Assembly: GCA_009781575.1 (NCBI GenBank)
Contig: WQXW01000068.1
Location: 1-8,005 of the forward strand
Reading direction: 5' to 3'
DNA length: 8,005 nt
Source: Solirubrobacterales bacterium
GTDB taxonomy: Bacteria; Actinomycetota; Thermoleophilia; Solirubrobacterales; Solirubrobacteraceae
In this document: positions 5,953 to 8,005 of the stretch, piece after piece
How the letters are laid out: the number at the start of each line of letters is the position of its first letter
How positions within the stretch are numbered: position 1 is the first letter of the stretch
The notes under the pieces: generated by a model
The model's database searches: none
Told to the model about the DNA's origin: nothing
What the model saw: only the letters and a program-made list of their open reading frames with translations
Translations under genes and position numbers: made by a program

Positions 5953-5985
5953 CTCTCGACCGAGAGCGCCCAATCAAACCGATCA
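5939..5985. other. Nested inverted repeat downstream of the VOC gene
   Basis: TGATCGGCTTGAT (5939-5951) and ATCAAACCGATCA (5973-5985) are inverted repeats with one mismatch, which would be a G-U pair in one RNA strand. Inside them CTCTCG (5953-5958) and CGAGAG (5961-5966) form a second perfect stem. The outer left arm is the conserved right edge of the dispersed repeat. It lies about 76 bp after the VOC stop. No T run follows on the minus strand, so it may be an RNA-stabilising or processing stem, or a protein-binding site. Confidence 0.5.
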
Positions 5986-6061
5986 ATGCGACACGCAAGA
6001 AGGCTCGGCGAGCCGGCGCCGTTACGTCCACAGCAGCCGCCCAGCCCAGCAGCTGGCCGCC

Positions 6062-6541
6062 TCAGCCCGGCAGGTCCTCGGGCCGCTTCTCGGCGAGCTT
6101 CCCTTCGAGCAGTCCGGTGGACTGGCCGACCTCGATCATGTAGCCGTCGGGGTCTTCCATGTAGCAGCGGATCTCCGCACCACGATCGATCGGCGGCGTC
6201 AGGAACCGCGCTCCCTTTGCGCTCCACTGCTCGTAGCACGACTGGATGTCGGCCACACGCAGGTTCATGAAGGTGGACACCGCGTTGCCGCGCTCGTAGT
6301 TGACCATCGAGATGTCCGGCTTGTCGGGCGTGGGCCCGCCGCCCGGGTTCATGATCACCCACGAGTTGGCGAGCTTGACGACGCACGGGTTCTCCTCCAG
6401 CACGACCTGGCCGCCGAGAACCTCGGAGTAGAAGGCCCGGGACCGAGCCACGCTTCGCACGATGATGAAGTGCGTGACCAGCAGGCCCTCGCGAGGGACG
6501 GGCAGGTTCTCGAAGTCGATGGCCGGCGTGTGCTCGCTCAC
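6062..6541 (-). CDS. VOC (glyoxalase/bleomycin-resistance/dioxygenase fold) family protein
   Basis: The product is 159 aa. The first half starts VTHFIIVRSVARSRAFYSEVLG (22-43), the classical first strand and helix of a VOC domain with a candidate metal ligand His24. The second half has FMNLRVADIQSCYEQWSAKG (91-110) and ends EIRCYMEDPDGYMIEVGQST (123-142), where Glu137 is the usual last ligand. Members bind a metal and act on glyoxal adducts, aromatic substrates or antibiotics. The substrate cannot be told from sequence, so glyoxalase I activity is not claimed. The start is GTG 6541, preceded by a GAGAGGGGG-type ribosome site. The frame continues open to 7069, but the upstream part is repeat R3 and a shadow of the AraC-type gene. 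It lies between repeats R3 and R2, apparently as a single-gene unit. Confidence 0.9.
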   Translation of the reverse strand: MSEHTPAIDFENLPVPREGLLVTHFIIVRSVARSRAFYSEVLGGQVVLEENPCVVKLANSWVIMNPGGGPTPDKPDISMVNYERGNAVSTFMNLRVADIQSCYEQWSAKGARFLTPPIDRGAEIRCYMEDPDGYMIEVGQSTGLLEGKLAEKRPEDLPG

Positions 6542-6606
6542 GGTCCCGCCCCCTCTCGTACCCACCCGCGGCCGCTCATACGCGCGCGAGCCATGCCCGT
6601 GCACAC

Positions 6607-6784
6607 ACCAAGCTGACCGGATCCCGCGCCCGCTTGGACCCGCACGAGTGCGATGAAAATGCGCATTTTGCGCGAATCTCCAGCGTGGCGGCGAAGCGCC
6701 GTTGGTGAATTCGAAAAGAGGATTCGTTCCGCGCGGAACCAATCCAAAAAACAAAACACGCAAGGCAGGAGCTCGAACGGCACC
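6607..6784 (-). repeat. Dispersed intergenic repeat, copy R3 (inverted)
   Basis: R3 lies between the AraC-type gene and the VOC gene, in the orientation opposite to R1 and R2. Read on the minus strand it has GTTCGAGCTCC (6777-6767), a T-rich tract, GGATTGGTTCCGC and its inverse (6745-6720), TCTTTTCGAATTCACCAACGG, AGATTCGCGC and AAAATGCGCATTTT (6669-6656). It is the most diverged copy: the gap between palindromes is 50 nt instead of 61-62, and the base of the stem is shortened. The two palindromic cores are nevertheless unchanged. Confidence 0.88.
6714..6745 (-). terminator. Terminator-like hairpin inside R3
   Basis: On the minus strand a 26-nt palindrome (13 pairs with one mismatch) is followed within two bases by TTTT (6717-6714). 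It lies about 100 nt after the stop of the AraC-type gene, in the correct orientation to end that transcript before the VOC gene. Confidence 0.42.
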
Positions 6785-6819
6785 GGCACCGGGACCGGAA
6801 CCGGCACTGGCACCTGGAC
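6778..6819. repeat. Degenerate hexanucleotide microsatellite CGGNAC beside R3
   Basis: The units CGGCAC, CGGCAC, CGGGAC, CGGAAC, CGGCAC and TGGCAC follow one another in register from 6778 to 6813, with a weaker seventh unit to 6819. It lies between R3 and the AraC-type stop (6847), overlapping the R3 edge by a few bases. Frames across it translate to Thr-Gly or Pro-Val strings and are not genes. Confidence 0.8.
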
Positions 6820-6846
6820 CGCCGGACCCACGCCGCGTGGACGGTC

Positions 6847-7227
6847 TCAGGATCGGGACTTGGCACCGCTCGCGGCGCGCCGCCGCGCCGCCGCGCGGAA
6901 GCGGGTCGGGGTGAGGCCGTAGCGGCGCCGGAACGCCTTGGCGAAGTGGGGCGCCTGGCGGTAGCCCACGAGGCGGGCCACGTCGCGCACCGGGATTGCC
7001 GGCTGCTCGATCAACAGGCGCGCGGCGATCGCCATACGCCGCCGGTACAGGTCCTCCTTGAAGGAGCACTCGCCGAAGCGTTCGTAGGCGCGCTGGAGCT
7101 GGCGCGGCGAGCTGGCCAGCGCGCGCGCCACCGCCTCGAGCGTGAGCGGCCTGCGGTAATGGCGCGCGATCACTGAGCGTGTCATCAGGTACAGACGCCG
7201 CTGCTCCTCGAGGGTACGCTCACGCAC
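6847..7227 (-). CDS. Short AraC/XylS-type transcriptional regulator (DNA-binding domain only)
   Basis: The product is 126 aa, essentially one AraC DNA-binding domain with two helix-turn-helix units. The first is about 28-52 (LTLEAVARALASSPRQLQRA). The second is about 78-103, with RDVARLVGYRQAPHFAKAFRR and then the family signature RRYGLTPTRFR (101-111). A basic tail follows. Most AraC regulators are about 250-300 aa with an effector or dimerisation domain, which is absent here. It may respond to no ligand itself, or act like the short SoxS/MarA class. The start is GTG 7227 directly after an AGGGGG stretch; ATG 7185 is a later alternative but would cut into the first helix. It sits 45 bp after the fructosamine-kinase stop and is probably cotranscribed with it. 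R3 follows at the 3' side and may provide the terminator. Its target is unknown. Confidence 0.9.
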   Translation of the reverse strand: MRERTLEEQRRLYLMTRSVIARHYRRPLTLEAVARALASSPRQLQRAYERFGECSFKEDLYRRRMAIAARLLIEQPAIPVRDVARLVGYRQAPHFAKAFRRRYGLTPTRFRAAARRRAASGAKSRS

Positions 7228-7272
7228 GCCCCCTACTACGACGGCGCCACGCGCGCGAGGACAGCGGCGGTG

Positions 7273-8005
7273 TCAGCCGCCGTAGCGGCGCGCGATCGCT
7301 TCGGCCGCGGGGCGGTATCCGCCGCCGAACAGCACCGCGTGCACCAGCAGCGGCGCCAGCTGCCAGAGCTCCACGCGCTCCTCCCACCCCGCAGCCAGCG
7401 GGGCGAGCTCCTCGTAGGCGGCGAAGATCCGCTCCGACGGGGAGCCGAACAGGCGCAGCATCGCCAGATCGACCTCGCGGTGCCCGCCGTAGGCGGAGGG
7501 ATCGATCAGCCACGGCCCACCCTCGCGGTCGGCCAGCACGTTGCCCACCCACAGATCGCCGTGCAACCGCGCCGGCGGCTCGGGGGGACCGGCGAGCGCC
7601 TCGACCCGCTCACACACGCGCTCCACCGCAGCGGCCCCCGCCCCACCGATCGCGCCCCGCTCGAGCGCGATCGCCACCAGCGGGGCCAGACGCCGCTGGG
7701 CGTAGAACGCCGGCCACTCCTCGAGCGGCTCGTTGGGGAGGCGCAGCGAGCCGATCTGGGCCGTCGCGGTGTCGCTCTCCACGCGCGCGTCGCGCCCGTC
7801 GCGCCCGTCGGCCTCGTCGCCCCCGTCACACGACACCCAGGGGTCGCCGAAGTGGGGCGCGCCGGCGAGGTGCACGCGCGCGAGGCCCCGCCCGAGCGCC
7901 TCCTCGCCGGACGCGGTCAGGCGGCCGTGGTCGATCCACTCCAGGGCGAGGTAGCGCTCGCTCACCTCGAGCGCGCGGGCGACGCGCAGCGCGCCGGGCT
8001 CCGCC
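7273..8005 (-). CDS. Fructosamine/ketosamine-3-kinase family protein (5' end outside window)
   Basis: The 243 visible residues run from the window edge to TGA at 7275-7273; about 40-60 N-terminal residues are missing, judging from a usual length near 290. Diagnostic parts: SERYLALEWI (hinge region), ARLHGDLWVGNVL with the catalytic HGD at about 7555-7563, and WLIDPSAYGGHREVDLAMLRLFG with the metal-binding Asp (7447-7515). Family members use ATP to phosphorylate the 3-hydroxyl of sugar residues attached to amines, which makes early glycation products unstable. Bacterial members may prefer ribulosamine or other substrates. Between HLAGAPHFG and IGSLRLPN there is an extra stretch of about 20-25 residues, rich in Gly, Arg and Asp, where relatives have a short loop. 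An internal GTG at 7965 is not the start, because the upstream codons AEPGALRVARALE continue the family pattern. Confidence 0.93.
   Translation of the reverse strand, partial: AEPGALRVARALEVSERYLALEWIDHGRLTASGEEALGRGLARVHLAGAPHFGDPWVSCDGGDEADGRDGRDARVESDTATAQIGSLRLPNEPLEEWPAFYAQRRLAPLVAIALERGAIGGAGAAAVERVCERVEALAGPPEPPARLHGDLWVGNVLADREGGPWLIDPSAYGGHREVDLAMLRLFGSPSERIFAAYEELAPLAAGWEERVELWQLAPLLVHAVLFGGGYRPAAEAIARRYGG

Noticed and set aside
6653..6922. Plus-strand ORF with MKMRILRES and a Thr-Gly repeat read from R3
   Set aside because: It is repeat plus hexamer microsatellite plus antisense of the AraC-type gene, with no ribosome site or family similarity.

Overview
The window comes from a very GC-rich bacterium, most likely an actinobacterium of the Thermoleophilia / Solirubrobacterales type. 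This is an inference from base composition, from a large membrane protein of a kind I associate with that group, and from a reductase with the redox motif GGECSYWACIPSK. I could not check it by search. Nearly every frame is open for long stretches, so most long ORFs are shadows. I kept frames that give recognisable protein families or coherent membrane or lipoprotein architecture.

Layout. Positions 1-108 hold the 3' end of a plus-strand gene, possibly a beta-propeller. A GC-rich degenerate tandem repeat (118-275) separates it from a convergent minus-strand gene for a large multi-pass membrane protein with a GT-C-like layout (280-2118). That gene is divergent, with about 16 bp between start codons, from a plus-strand lipoprotein of unknown function (2135-2800). 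From there to the right end all genes are on the minus strand. In transcription order they are: a fructosamine-kinase-family protein (7273 to beyond 8005), a short AraC-type regulator (6847-7227), a VOC/glyoxalase-fold protein (6062-6541), a flavin disulfide reductase (4207-5625) and a flippase-like membrane protein (3064-4149). The kinase and regulator (45 bp apart) and the reductase and flippase (57 bp apart) look like two short operons. Nothing in the window ties all the genes into one pathway. Fructosamine kinase, VOC protein and disulfide reductase would be compatible with glycation or carbonyl-stress defence, but this is speculative.

The most distinctive signal is not a gene. A repeat of about 180-205 bp occurs three times (R1 2849-3055 plus, R2 5754-5952 plus, R3 6607-6784 minus) and occupies every intergenic space longer than 200 bp. 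Each copy has two AT-containing blocks: a T-rich tract, a near-perfect 26-30 bp palindrome and a T run, then, after a variable spacer of 50-62 nt, a perfect 14-bp palindrome, AAAATGCGCATTTT. The strand carrying the T run reads like an intrinsic terminator. R1 and R3 lie correctly to end the gene before them, but R2 faces against its neighbours. The repeat also creates false coding extensions on the opposite strand.

A second theme is short-unit repeat expansion. It appears between genes (118-275, 6778-6819) and inside genes, where it produces low-complexity inserts in the membrane protein (Pro-rich), the reductase (Glu-Gly)5 and the kinase (Gly-Arg-Asp).

In the remaining gene-free DNA, 5986-6061 and 6542-6606 show nothing I can name. 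I saw no tRNA, rRNA, CRISPR array or transposase.
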